From Paragorgia papillata (taxonomy: Eukaryota; Cnidaria; Anthozoa; Scleralcyonacea; Coralliidae), in assembly GCA_035771165.1 (NCBI GenBank), contig JAWNZC010000003.1:983501-1047500 (forward strand): a DNA stretch of 64,000 nucleotides, given 5' to 3'. A program made the translations under genes and the position numbers. Shown in pieces: positions 48,056 to 56,647 of this stretch (position 1 is its first letter; each line of letters starts with the position of its first letter). The notes beneath the pieces were generated by a model that saw only the letters and a list, made by a program, of their open reading frames with translations, had not been told where the DNA came from and ran no database searches.

Positions 48056-48165
48056 CATATTTAGCCGCGCATGCGCATTGGATTATCCAATCAGAACGGG
48101 CCCTGAAATGGCTGTTACCAGAGCCTCGTGTGAGTATGGGAACGCGTGGGTCTGGGGACGAGATT
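48056..48165. repeat. Right 110-bp terminal inverted repeat of the 20.7-kb element
   Basis: Reverse complement of 27496-27605 with two mismatches. The DUF6589 start codon lies about 150 bp inside it, so both genes begin close to their respective inverted repeat. Confidence 0.95.
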
Positions 48166-48176
48166 GGGTGCCGGTC

Positions 48177-48270
48177 AACTGCGGTATTGGTAATGTACCA
48201 AAACATCTTTCACCAAAAAAAGCAACTCCTGACTTATTTCATTGTTACTATAGCCTATATCTTTTGTAGT
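48177..48270 (+). pseudogene. Host gene H, exon III, right piece
   Basis: Continues in frame from 27495 (NCGIGNVPKHLSPKKATPDL) and ends at a TAG near 48269. It was separated from its left piece by the 20.7-kb insertion. Confidence 0.5.
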
Positions 48271-48505
48271 AACACTAAACAAAGGATGGATGGCCCTTAC
48301 CGTACCAATAAGGACAATAATTGTACTCTCAGTTTGTATCATTTGGTATAAAGTAGCTCAGACATCACCTGGGAAATGAGATGTATAACTTTGGGTGTCA
48401 TCTTAGGAAAAATGTTGAAATCTAGTTTTGCTTGCCACCTTTTAAACTTTTTTAAAATAACAACTAGTCTGATGCTGTCATAATATTCGCTAAAGATTAA
48501 AAAGC

Positions 48506-48719
48506 AACACAAGGCTATAAATACGTTTAAAAATATATATTAAAAATAAGAACCAAACGTTTTCAATAATTAAGTCATCTTCAGGATAAAAGTCTGAAGA
48601 TGAACGTAACATCTGAAGATGATTTAATTGTCGAAAACGTTTGGTTCTTATTTTTAATATATATTTTTAAACGTTCTTATTTTTAATATATATTTTTAAA
48701 CGTATTTATAGCCCTGTGT
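48506..48719. repeat. Foldback repeat with a duplicated block in one arm
   Basis: ACACAAGGCTATAAATACGT on the left pairs with ACGTATTTATAGCCCTGTGT on the right; the arms meet near 48595. The right arm has an extra 36-bp direct duplication (TTCTTATTTTTAATATATAT). Probably a small MITE; the target duplication is not clear. Confidence 0.75.
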
Positions 48720-48765
48720 TTCTTGTTTAAATAGTCTGATATTGTTATACTATTTACATTTTTAG

Positions 48766-48960
48766 AACATCCCTTGACAAGTGAAACACTGGTCTTTGAT
48801 GCTGTTGAAATTTATCCAGTAAAGTCTGTAACAATACACGGAGTGACTATCAAGAAGTATATGATTGAACTCTTTCAAGACCAGGACATGCTTAAGAGTA
48901 TTTTAATGTTTACTATCATAGGTTATGATGGTTCTGTTGAAAATGGGGAGGGTGTAGGTG
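48766..48960 (+). pseudogene. Candidate host gene H exon IV
   Basis: After a pyrimidine-poor but canonical TTTTTAG acceptor, the frame reads EHPLTSETLVFDAVEIYPVK and later MLKSILMFTIIGYDGSVENG, EGVGV. The D-G.(V/E)..G.GVGV text is reminiscent of the N-lobe start of HECT-like domains in expanded invertebrate families. I am not confident of this. No convincing donor or continuation is seen. Confidence 0.35.
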
Positions 48961-49405
48961 TAGCTACCAATGGAAATTACATATTCTTCTACATAATTTA
49001 CATAAATTATGAACACGCATGCGTAAATGCGCTAATTTATGCGATTTCCATGTGACTAAAATCGAAACTCGAAGCAGTGGGCTTCACTTGTGGATAGTTA
49101 TATTTTAATAGTTTTGTTTGGGATTTGCAAGGAATTTGCAGTATGTAGGACGGATACAGTCGGTGAGTGTGTAGTATAGAGTAATTGTAGTTTATATTGT
49201 CTGTGTGTTATTTTAATTTGTAAGTGATTGTTATGTATGTAATTGTTTATATTCAGAAAACCTCGTATATTATATGGATTGTTCATTTGTTTTGGAGTCA
49301 TTTGTCGTGGATTTGAATGAGTGTTTTCGCGTATCATACCGTATGTCATACACTGAATAGGAAGGAGTTCAGTACAGTTTTCGACTTTATCGCAGTCGCG
49401 AAGAA
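48961..49405. other. No gene seen
   Basis: AT-rich sequence with GTGTGTAGTATAGAGTAATT-like text; no supported feature. Confidence 0.35.
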
Positions 49406-49819
49406 TTGTTTGAAAATTGGTTTAACCTGTTGAATATGTCGCTTTCGTCGATGGCGTCTGTTGAAGACGAAACGAGTATGTGCCTTGATCATGACATAAA
49501 GAACGTCGAGGGAGAGTGCCCCGAAGAAGTAAATAACCAAGAAGTGGAAAAGACACGCACAAAATTTCCGAGCAGGAAAATGAACGATGCTAGTTACAAG
49601 GATGAAAGAATCCATCAACTCTTTAAGAGCCGCTCGGGCCATATTGGCGTGTTGACAAAAGCTTACAATAGCATTCAGCATTTAATTGTGAACGACAAAG
49701 GTAACGTGGGTGATATTTCATTAAATTTAGAACGTTTTACTGAAGCGTGGCGTAAATTTGTGGATGTACATGAGAAATATTTTGTTTTATTGGCTTTGCA
49801 CGAGCACGTGATCCCTTAG
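49406..49819 (+). CDS. Short unknown protein upstream of the YqaJ-type gene
   Basis: Open frame of up to 138 codons; an ATG at 49436 or 49451 is the likely start (MSLSSMASVEDETS). The text is acidic at first, then helical and basic: RIHQLFKSRSGHIGVLTKAY, NLERFTEAWRKFVDVHEKYF. The helical pattern (SRSG..G.LTK....I..L) recalls gag-like N-terminal segments that occur in several invertebrate retroelements. It stops at 49819, 45 bp before the ATG of the next gene. No function is assigned. Confidence 0.4.
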   Translation: MFENWFNLLNMSLSSMASVEDETSMCLDHDIKNVEGECPEEVNNQEVEKTRTKFPSRKMNDASYKDERIHQLFKSRSGHIGVLTKAYNSIQHLIVNDKGNVGDISLNLERFTEAWRKFVDVHEKYFVLLALHEHVIP

Positions 49820-49863
49820 TAACCGTTGCTATGCCGCCATATTGAAAGGCATTAAAAAACAAA

Positions 49864-52585
49864 ATGGCAGCTAAAGTAACTGAATGGGTTCCTTCACTCC
49901 CAAAAGATCGAGTCTCTCTATCCACGGAGGAGCAAAAGAACTATGATAATAAATTTAAAATTATTGAAAATATTGATCCCTACACTGTGAGCAACAGTTT
50001 TACTCGGACTATAAAAAAGTCTGGAAGCATGCACATCTGCTCCTTATCAGTGGCTTATGCCCACACCCGTGTCCAATGTACCTTACCAGGAGCTGAGGAA
50101 AATTAACTTTGTCTTCTAAGACTAAGAAACTCGATGATGAAATAGCAAAGCTGTCTAGGCCAAACTCGATCCTGTATAAATGTTGCACAGAAAATTACCT
50201 CACCTAAAACACCAGCTGCTACTTACAAGCCCGACCAGAAGCAAATCAAAACATTTTATGAACCCTTACATACTTCAAAGACTCACCCTGCAATCCTATC
50301 GCTGGTGCCTCCATATAATAAAAACTATCTTCCAAAGATTGAGACCCTGGACTTGGGAGAGCCATTAACTGAACTTTATTCTGCTGAGTTGACCTTGCTA
50401 AGTTATCAGGAGTTGCGCCAAAAAGCTAAGTATGTATTTACAGAGAAGATTTGTATGAATGCTGAGCAGTTGAAGGTCATAGAAGAGGCTACTAGTGGTC
50501 AAAGTAAGTCATCCATCTCGTTCCAGTTGAGAGCTGGCAGAATAACTGCAAGCAATTTTCATCGTACTTGTCACACCAACCCAGCATCACCCTCCATCAA
50601 AGGATGTGATCAAAGATGTGTGCTATGGATCTAAATTTTCATCTAAGGCTACTATATGGGGTTCTACCCGTGAGAAAACAGAACTGGGAAAATATAAGAA
50701 GGTAAAATAATATAATGTAACACTATGCATCTAGTAATGCATATGTAAATATTTTATTTCAATCTTATTCGTGTACATTAATAGTAATTAACTTTAATTT
50801 TAAACTTAATTTTATTTTTTATATTAGATAATGGATGAACTGCATGATAACTTTACCCTTAGAGTAACCTGAATGTCAGGCCTTTATTTGTTCCCGCCTT
50901 CCGCTAAACCCGGCAGCGCGGGCAGAGGTGCGGGCGAACGAGAAGACGAGAAAAATAAAGGCCTGAGGAAACTCTTAACAAAACTGTGGGGACTCCGTCC
51001 ATCTCATGGATGGGAGCTCTGATTGGCTGACTAATTGAAGTAAGGATTTTGATTGGTTCATTCAGATAAACAACTTGCCAAAGATGCACCGTCAAGGTGC
51101 ACACCGTGACAAGGTCATCGCCATTTCTCGAATGTGTTTATCGTGTACATTTCTGTTTAATCATTTATTATGTCGGAAAATCAAACCATAGAAGAATTTT
51201 TCGAAACCGCTTTGTTAAATTCATTGACACATTTCGGCTATGAGTCTTTGAAACCAGAACAAAGTAACAAACAACGTTCGAAAGCTCACTGTTGACAGCC
51301 AAGATGTCTTTGCTGTTTTGCCCACTGGTTTTGGTAAAAGTCTGATATATCAGATATTGCCATTTGTGTTCTCTGAACTTCATCGACTTCAACATGGCAC
51401 GGTGAGGATTTCGTTGTAGCAGATGAGACCTTGCGAAAAACAGTCTACTTGGTTCCTTCGTTCGATGATCAGGGACGATGCTACTGAAGGTGAAGCCGAT
51501 GCGAAAGTCCAACTTGTTTATGGTAGTGCTGAACAATGGTTGTCAGAAAAGTGGACCCGTAAGTTACAAAACGGGAATCTCGGAGCAGTTAGTCTTAGTT
51601 GTGGATGACTGAGTTTATAAGGTTGAGACGTGTTTATAATTATGTATCAATATATTAAATGACCTACCTGCATTCTAAAATTTAAATTCTAAAACTGTAT
51701 AAAATAATTCCCAAACTATTGCGTTTGTTTTTAATCTAAAACATCAATATCCAGTAGATCCTTTTCTCCAACGTTCTAGCCTGTGCTACAAAATTATATA
51801 TTTTATTAATTTAGTCGAAACTATATCAAGGCGGCTATCAAATCTTTTATTATGTCAATATATATGTGTACTCTCAAATTGTCAAATTTCTTATCGTATT
51901 TTCCAATTCTTCGACGACTTCTCTAGATCGGGTCTAGATACCATGGACAAACGCCTTCAATTGGAGCTTGTGTATTTATTGCAAGTCTACCTAGACTAGT
52001 CTGGACTAAAACCAGATGCGGAGAAAGACTATAGTTTCTATGGGATGAAATCAAAACATACGCTTTGTTCTTTTGACAACACACATCAATCATCTCGTTA
52101 ATTTTTAAAAATAACAAAGTGGGCGGAAGACGGTTTTATTAAGAGTTTCCTCAGGCCTTTAATTTTCTCGCCTTCTCGCTCGCCCGCACCTCTGCCCACG
52201 CTGCCGGGTTTAGCGGAAGGCGGGAACAAATAAAGGCCTGACATTCAGGTTACCCTTAGAGAATCTGGCCTCATAATTAATACAGAGTATCCCCACCTTG
52301 GAGCCAGCCCAGATGGAATCTCACCCTGCACGTGCCATGGTACAGGTTATGTTGAGATAAAATATCCCTTTAGTGCCAGGGATTGTACACTTGTAGAGGC
52401 ACTAGACAGAGGAGTCAAGCTGTGCATGACAAGAACCTCGGATGGTGCCCTGAAACTGAATCCTAGTCACGCATACTGGTACCAAGTGCAGTTGCAGGTT
52501 GTTGGTGTCAAAGTTACACTTTGCACATTTTGTTGTCTGGACCCCGATGGATATTCACATTGAGAGAGTACAGCCTGATATGAAG
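49864..52585 (+). pseudogene. YqaJ-type (lambda exonuclease-like) recombinase/nuclease gene, doubly interrupted
   Basis: Starts [16 protein letters not shown] at ATG 49864. Frame breaks occur near 50106 and 50200-50300, and again near 50600. The nuclease part shows [19 protein letters not shown] (50527-50583). After a 1388-bp insertion (50865-52252) it resumes with TEYPHLGASPDGIS (active-site D, 52280-52322), GYVEIKYPF (E-x-K, 52343-52370) and AYWYQVQLQ (Q motif, 52469-52496). A shift near 52530 leads to WTPMDIHIERVQPD, and the text stops at about 52583 where the AT-rich Polinton-like unit begins. YqaJ proteins are 5'-3' exonucleases of phage and viral recombination; animal copies are often repeat-associated. 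Confidence 0.75.
50865..52252. mobile_element. 1388-bp deletion derivative of a RecQ-bearing TIR transposon
   Basis: Ends TAACCTGAATGTCAGGCCTT and its reverse complement, about 113-bp inverted repeats with a handful of mismatches, flanked by the 9-bp duplication CCCTTAGAG (50856-50864 and 52253-52261). Inside, 51171-51400 on + holds a remnant of a RecQ-type helicase start: MSENQTIEEFFETALLNSL, then in another frame AVLPTGFGKSLIYQILPFVF with Walker A. Later fragments (AKVQLVYGSAEQWL) match the next helicase segment. Removing the element and one CCCTTAGAG restores the YqaJ frame across the site. Same architecture as the 20.7-kb element, but the end sequences differ. Confidence 0.9.
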
Positions 52586-52589
52586 TAGT

Positions 52590-53208
52590 GTTATTAATAA
52601 TACTATTTTTTTTTGTGTGTTGGAGATTGGGTACTAGTGATTAACCAATCATATTGCTTTATTTTTTTTTTCAACCAATCAGGTGCAAGTAGGAATAAAT
52701 TAAAGTCGATTTTGGATGGAGGGTGCTAGAGAGTGGGTGTTGGCTGTTAATGTTTTTAATTAATTCATAGGTGTGGTTTGTGTTCGGGTGGGTTGGGGAA
52801 TTTTTGAGAGTGTGTGTGTGTGTGTATTTTCCCACAGCCGGGAGTCGAACCCGGATCATCTGGTACATTACCACCAGCACCTTTCCACTTTGGTTCCTGT
52901 GGGTGTTTTTTTTTTGTTGTATGTGTGTAAAAAAATTAATAAAATAAAAAAATGATTTTATTTTCGAATTTTTTTAGAGAAAAAAAAAAACTTTTTTTTT
53001 TTAAAATTTTTTATGTATAGAAGTAGTAAGTGTAATGTATACAGATAGGAGTACAAAATAAAAATGAAAAAACTATATAATTATTGCGTAGATATAGTTT
53101 TTTTACCCAAAAAAAAAGAGAGAAAATAATTTTAATTTTTTTGGAAGAGAATAAGGATTTGACCATATATGGAAAAAAGACGTAACAGTTTTAAAAAATT
53201 TTATTTTT
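52590..53208. other. Left terminal noncoding region of the Polinton-like unit
   Basis: AT- and T-run-rich, with a GT tract at 52809-52825 and a tRNA-like sequence at 52831-52903. No gene is supported. If the unit has long terminal inverted repeats, this is where the left one lies. Confidence 0.45.
52831..52903 (-). tRNA. tRNA-like sequence in the left end of the Polinton-like unit
   Basis: Read on the minus strand: acceptor CCCACAG pairs with CTGTGGG over 7 bp; T arm CCGGG-TTCGACT-CCCGG is perfect; anticodon stem CTGGT/ACCAG pairs over 5 bp; the D stem ACC/GGT has a GG-containing loop; total 73 nt. The anticodon loop has 8 nt (GGTAATGT) instead of 7, so the anticodon is ambiguous (AAT if T33 is the third base). 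The A-box start is poor (G instead of T at position 8). It may be a degenerate tRNA gene or a tRNA mimic rather than a working tRNA. Confidence 0.55.
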
Positions 53209-53442
53209 TCATTTTAAAAATATTTTCATCCATCGCTTTCGTCTATTTATACATTTTTGGTTGACAATATTATTACATTTATTAAACACTATGTTTTGTA
53301 TACCGTATTTACTACATTTTCTACAGTTGTCACAATAGATAATGTGAATTTTACATTCATGACATGACATGAATAGTTGCAGAGATTCGTGAGGAATTTG
53401 TTGATAGCAGCAGCAACAGGGTACGTACCCATGTATGACCAT
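53209..53442 (-). CDS. Small Cys-rich protein, unknown
   Basis: 77 codons from ATG at 53442. Cys pairs CHEC and CDNCRKC (10 residues apart) plus an N-terminal CCCC suggest a zinc-binding knuckle or ribbon. The C-terminus is basic (NRRKRW). One of only two minus-strand genes in the unit. No family is recognised; it could be a small regulatory or E3-like protein, which is a guess. Confidence 0.4.
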   Translation of the reverse strand: MVIHGYVPCCCCYQQIPHESLQLFMSCHECKIHIIYCDNCRKCSKYGIQNIVFNKCNNIVNQKCINRRKRWMKIFLK

Positions 53443-53571
53443 TTTTTCTATAAAAAAAAAAGGGTTAAAAAGAGATTTTTTGTTTTTTAAGAAAACTGAA
53501 AAACAAATTAAACAGGAAAAAGATATTGAATGAAAAAAAACATGAAAACGCTAAAAGAAACTTGAATAGAG

Positions 53572-53859
53572 ATGTTAGTTCATGATATAGAAATTGATCT
53601 TAATTTTATTCCTGCAAAATATGAAGCGTTTGTAACAATACCTGAAATGTTGAAAAATATTACAGATATTACACTTAAAGTAATTGGTGTAATAAAAAAT
53701 TATTTTAAAGAAAATGAAGATAAAGTTGTTTTTGAGGTAATCGACTTGTCAGGTGCTTCAGCTTACGCACACAAATATATATGGACGTTAAGTCAAGTAG
53801 AAAATCATAATTTTGTCGAAGATATAGGGTGTTTTGATAAATATTTTAGAAGAGAATAA
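53572..53859 (+). CDS. Unknown short protein, family A copy 1
   Basis: 95 codons; the start is TTG in this frame, or an internal ATG at 53650. Shares with 55764-56105 and 56206-56565 the sequence pattern ..(I/V)TNI or VKK..YF....ED.V(V/F)FE, then a Y..L stretch, then F..DIG.. near the end. Here: VIGVIKNYFKENEDKVVFEV and NFVEDIGCFDKYF. No known domain. Being one of three related tandem copies supports it as a real gene. Confidence 0.5.
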   Translation: MLVHDIEIDLNFIPAKYEAFVTIPEMLKNITDITLKVIGVIKNYFKENEDKVVFEVIDLSGASAYAHKYIWTLSQVENHNFVEDIGCFDKYFRRE

Positions 53860-53989
53860 AAATAAGCAAAAAAAATTGAGTCTGATGATGAGGATTTTCA
53901 AACTAATGTATAGTTGAGTGTTAAACATGAATGAAGCACGCAAGAATTATTGGGAGGTTTAATGTGATTTAAAAAATCAGAAGACTTTA

Positions 53990-54145
53990 GTGTCCAAATT
54001 TATTAAACAAATGCAAAGAGAGACACAGACAGATTTCCATATTGACAAAGAGGAAAGAATCATTTTACATCTGTGGTTAAAGTTCAAGAAGGAAACATCG
54101 ATTGATTGGACAGCGTATATTGCATTTTTAAAAAGAAACATCTAA
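53990..54145 (+). CDS. Unknown short protein, family B copy 1
   Basis: 52 codons to TAA; the first part may be longer in another frame. Ends EERIILHLWLKFKKE and DWTAYIAFLKRNI. The end matches 55212-55403 (KIYLHLSLRAKD, NWSKYIEFLKEKI) in motif and position. Short, helical, no known function. Confidence 0.45.
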   Translation: MSKFIKQMQRETQTDFHIDKEERIILHLWLKFKKETSIDWTAYIAFLKRNI

Positions 54146-54156
54146 TAAAAGAAAAA

Positions 54157-54355
54157 ATGGTCGAAAGTCAAAATGAAGAGAAAAAAAACTTTTGAAACTG
54201 GATGATAAACATTCGCGAGACATTAAAATTTATGACATTCCAATTTTTAGAGACGTTAAATTGAAAATATTTTGGTATATGAATGAGAAGATAAGACTTG
54301 TTGTGGAGTATAAAATAAAAAAATTATTGGAAAAAAGGGAAAAAGAAAAGATATA
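54157..54355 (+). pseudogene. Family C copy 0, frameshifted in an A run
   Basis: Begins ATG with the same opening (MVESQNEEKK) as the copy at 54754, then the frame is lost in the A run 54181-54188. Downstream text in the next frame (FRDVKLKIFWYMNEKIRL, KKLLEKREKE) matches the C-terminal helices of the other C copies. The about 35-bp opening is nearly identical at 54157 and 54754, so the duplication is recent. Confidence 0.45.
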
Positions 54356-54394
54356 AAAGGAATAGGTATTTGTTACATTTCATTCATTCGTGAA

Positions 54395-54790
54395 ATGAAT
54401 GTTGAGAAGCAATCAACGAGACTTCATACGCTTGTGAAAGCGGTTGCTGATACACGAATAGTTTGTGTCCCTACAATACACGCTAGAGTTTATGAAAATA
54501 TTGAAAAAGATATTGAAAATATAAGTGGTTGTGTACAAGAAATTTTGAATGAAAAGTTAAGTGAAATACTACTTGGTGATGAAATTACAGTCTGCATATT
54601 GGATATTTTGTACACTAAAATAGAAGACGCTGTGAAACGAAGTTTGGTAAATTTGGGATACAGAAGGATCACTGATACTGAAGATCCAATAGAAAGTATG
54701 TTTGGCCATTTAAAGATTGACAAAGAAGAAGAAAAAGCAAAAGAAGAAGAAGAATGGTTGAAAGTCAAAATGAAGAAAAAAAACTTTTGA
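54395..54790 (+). CDS. Unknown protein, family C copy 1
   Basis: 132 codons from ATG (MNVEKQSTRLHTLVKA) to TGA. Strongly helical, charged: VYENIEKDIENISGCVQEIL, LDILYTKIEDAVKRSLV, and a Lys/Glu-rich tail. Related copies at 54754-55156 and 55487-55756 share the V..(I/L)..L.G.VQ..L...L.E, then DI....I..KI..V pattern. It is the only copy open from end to end at full length. Possibly a coiled-coil structural or DNA-associated protein; the function is unknown. Confidence 0.55.
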   Translation: MNVEKQSTRLHTLVKAVADTRIVCVPTIHARVYENIEKDIENISGCVQEILNEKLSEILLGDEITVCILDILYTKIEDAVKRSLVNLGYRRITDTEDPIESMFGHLKIDKEEEKAKEEEEWLKVKMKKKNF

Positions 54791-55156
54791 ACTGAAAATA
54801 AAACTGAATGATTTATCTTTGAAAATAAACTCACATATATTGATGCATTAATGTTAGATAAGATAAGAGACGGTGAACCCATTAATATGAATCTTGTAGT
54901 TGATCATGTGAAAACAGCATTACGTGTACAAATAGACGAACTATCGGGTCATGTACAGTGTTTTTTGAATGGGTATTTGACTGAAATTTAACTTATCGAA
55001 GACATTCAATTAGATATAAAAAAGATTGTAATTGAAAAGATCAAAAAAGTGGTAAAAAAGAAAATACATTTGTTGTTACAGAAAAGAGAGGCTAGTAAAG
55101 AAGAAGAAGCGAGCATTGTGGAAGAAGAACAGAACATTTGGGAGATTGGGAACTGA
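54754..55156 (+). pseudogene. Family C copy 2, with frame breaks and a stop
   Basis: Opens MVESQNEEKK at 54754, overlapping the end of copy 1 in another frame, then shifts. The body reads VKTALRVQIDELSGHVQCFL, a TAA near 54990, then DIQLDIKKIVIEKIKKVVKK and EEEQNIWEIGN to 55156. Clearly homologous to copies 1 and 3 but broken. Confidence 0.5.
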
Positions 55157-55211
55157 AAAAAAAATGGAAGAAAACTGATTAATTTAAATGAACTATTAAA
55201 AAAAACCACAA

Positions 55212-55403
55212 ATTTTTTATTTAAATAAAGAAGAAGAATTATTAGAAAAACAGAAAAATGTAGTTGATCAAATTATTGAATTAAACGATGTAAAACCTTA
55301 TAAAGATGTAAAAATATATCTGCATTTATCTTTAAGAGCTAAGGATGTACGTAAAGATTTTAATTGGTCAAAATATATTGAATTTTTAAAAGAGAAAATT
55401 TGA
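55212..55403 (+). CDS. Unknown short protein, family B copy 2
   Basis: About 60 codons ending with TGA at 55401-55403; the start is uncertain (no clear ATG in frame, so an upstream shift is possible). Helical first half (LLEKQKNVVDQIIELNDV), then the shared LHLSL, NWSKYIEFLK end. Pairs with 53990-54145. Confidence 0.4.
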   Translation: MFYLNKEEELLEKQKNVVDQIIELNDVKPYKDVKIYLHLSLRAKDVRKDFNWSKYIEFLKEKI

Positions 55404-55486
55404 AAAAAAATGGAATATAAAAGAATTGAGAATTATTATGCAGATATGGTTATAAAGAATATTATGAATTATTAAACCAAGATGGT

Positions 55487-55756
55487 GTGGAGAAAATATG
55501 TGAAAGTGTTGAATATATGTTGAGAATAAATGAAATCGTTGATGAAGCACAACGAGTTTTGGATGAAAAGTTGAAGGAAGCTAGTATTCAGCATGAAATT
55601 GTTTTGGATTTATCTACAATTTTGAAAGAAGAAGTACGAAAAACTATATTTATAAACGTGCAACGTTTCAGACAATCAGAAGTAAATTATATGCAGAAAC
55701 ATATCGAACGTGCTTTGGATGGCCTTCATTTTCCAGAAAAATTTAATAAAAATTAA
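55487..55756 (+). CDS. Unknown protein, family C copy 3
   Basis: Up to 89 codons; ATG at 55518 is a likely internal start if the upstream part is not translated. Text: EYMLRINEIVDEAQRVLDEK, VLDLSTILKEEVRKTIFINV. Same helical layout as copies 1 and 2 but shorter. Stop at 55754-55756, five bases before the next ATG at 55761. Confidence 0.45.
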   Translation: MEKICESVEYMLRINEIVDEAQRVLDEKLKEASIQHEIVLDLSTILKEEVRKTIFINVQRFRQSEVNYMQKHIERALDGLHFPEKFNKN

Positions 55757-55760
55757 AATA

Positions 55761-56105
55761 ATGGAAAAGTGGATAAAGAATGTAAAAATGAATTTTAATT
55801 TTAACTATGGTGATAAAAATGTTAATGAAAGAACATTTATTGATTTTAATGAAATATCGAGTTTATTGGAACAAAGTCCAGATTCACGTATTAAAGTGAC
55901 GAATGTAAAAAAAAATTATTTCAATAATTGTGAGGATATGGTTTTTTTTTGAGATGTATGGTATTTGGGATTCGATAGGCCAGTATAGATACTACCGAAC
56001 ATTAGTTAGAAATATTCAAAAAAAAAAAGATCATGATTTTACTCAGGATATTGGAATGTATACCCGTACAAAAGATTGGAGAAAAAAAAAAATAGAAAAT
56101 GTATA
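55761..56105 (+). pseudogene. Family A copy 2, frameshifted in a T run
   Basis: ATG at 55761 (MEKWIKNVKMNFNFNYG) then RTFIDFNEISSLLEQSP, VTNVKKNYFNNCEDMVFF. The frame ends at TGA 55950-55952 after the T run 55942-55949. The next frame carries on with YRYYRTLVRNIQKKK, HDFTQDIGMYTRTKDW. The layout matches copy 3. Confidence 0.55.
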
Positions 56106-56205
56106 ATATTGTAATTTAATAAAAAAAATGTAATTAAATTTCTCTATATAATAAAGTGTTGTAAAAAATAAAATCATTTCTTTTTTGTTTAAAAGAATGG
56201 CTGAG

Positions 56206-56565
56206 AAAAATGATGAAAAAGAGTTAACTATAACTGAAGAAAGAAATAGAGATCCGCATAGAAAAGAAAGAAATTTTATTGAATTTAATGAAGTATTAGA
56301 TTTATTATTGATGTGTTCTGGAGTAGCTAAAATTACTCTTGTGAAAAAAGAATATTTTCATTCTTATGAAGATGTAATTTTTTTCGAGATAAAAGGAGAA
56401 TTTAAAAAGCGAATAACAATTAGATATTATACTACATTAGTTAGACATTTTAGATTTCTAAAAAACAAACGAAAAAAAAGACGTCATTTTTCTATGTGTG
56501 TTGGAATGAATACAAGAAGAGAAGATTGGGTAAAAGATAATTATGATGTACCAATGAAAAAATAA
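56206..56565 (+). CDS. Unknown protein, family A copy 3 (intact)
   Basis: ATG at 56197 (MAEKNDEKELTIT) is the best start; 120-odd codons to TAA at 56563-56565. Text RNFIEFNEVLDLLLMCSG, ITLVKKEYFHSYEDVIFFEI, RYYTTLVRHFRFLKN, CVGMNTRREDWVKDN. It is the cleanest of the three A copies and the best sequence for structure prediction. No known domain. Confidence 0.6.
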   Translation, partial: KNDEKELTITEERNRDPHRKERNFIEFNEVLDLLLMCSGVAKITLVKKEYFHSYEDVIFFEIKGEFKKRITIRYYTTLVRHFRFLKNKRKKRRHFSMCVGMNTRREDWVKDNYDVPMKK

Positions 56566-56647
56566 TATCCAGAATTGTTTTGTTTTTTTAAAAAAAAAGA
56601 ATTCAGATGATGAATATGATCCTGAAGAAGCTTTTTTCAATCTGGAA

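Larger units (their letters stand above)
27496..48165. mobile_element. 20.7-kb AcademH-like DNA transposon with RecQ-type helicase and DUF6589 transposase
   Basis: Terminal inverted repeats 27496-27605 and 48056-48165 match over 110 bp with two mismatches; ends start AATCTCGTCCCCAGACCCAC. GGGTGCCGGTC flanks both sides (27485-27495 and 48166-48176); the duplication is 9-11 bp because the end bases are ambiguous. Two genes converge: the helicase on + (27742-31763) and a seven-exon DUF6589 gene on - (47904-32186), with 3' ends about 420 bp apart. Nested inside are an LTR element, two TTAA-type MITEs, a TA-type MITE and smaller repeats. Without the LTR element it is about 15.4 kb. Helicase plus DUF6589-type transposase and a 9-10-bp duplication fit the helicase-bearing Academ lineage as I recall it. 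The ends are seen; the family name is inference. Confidence 0.88.
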
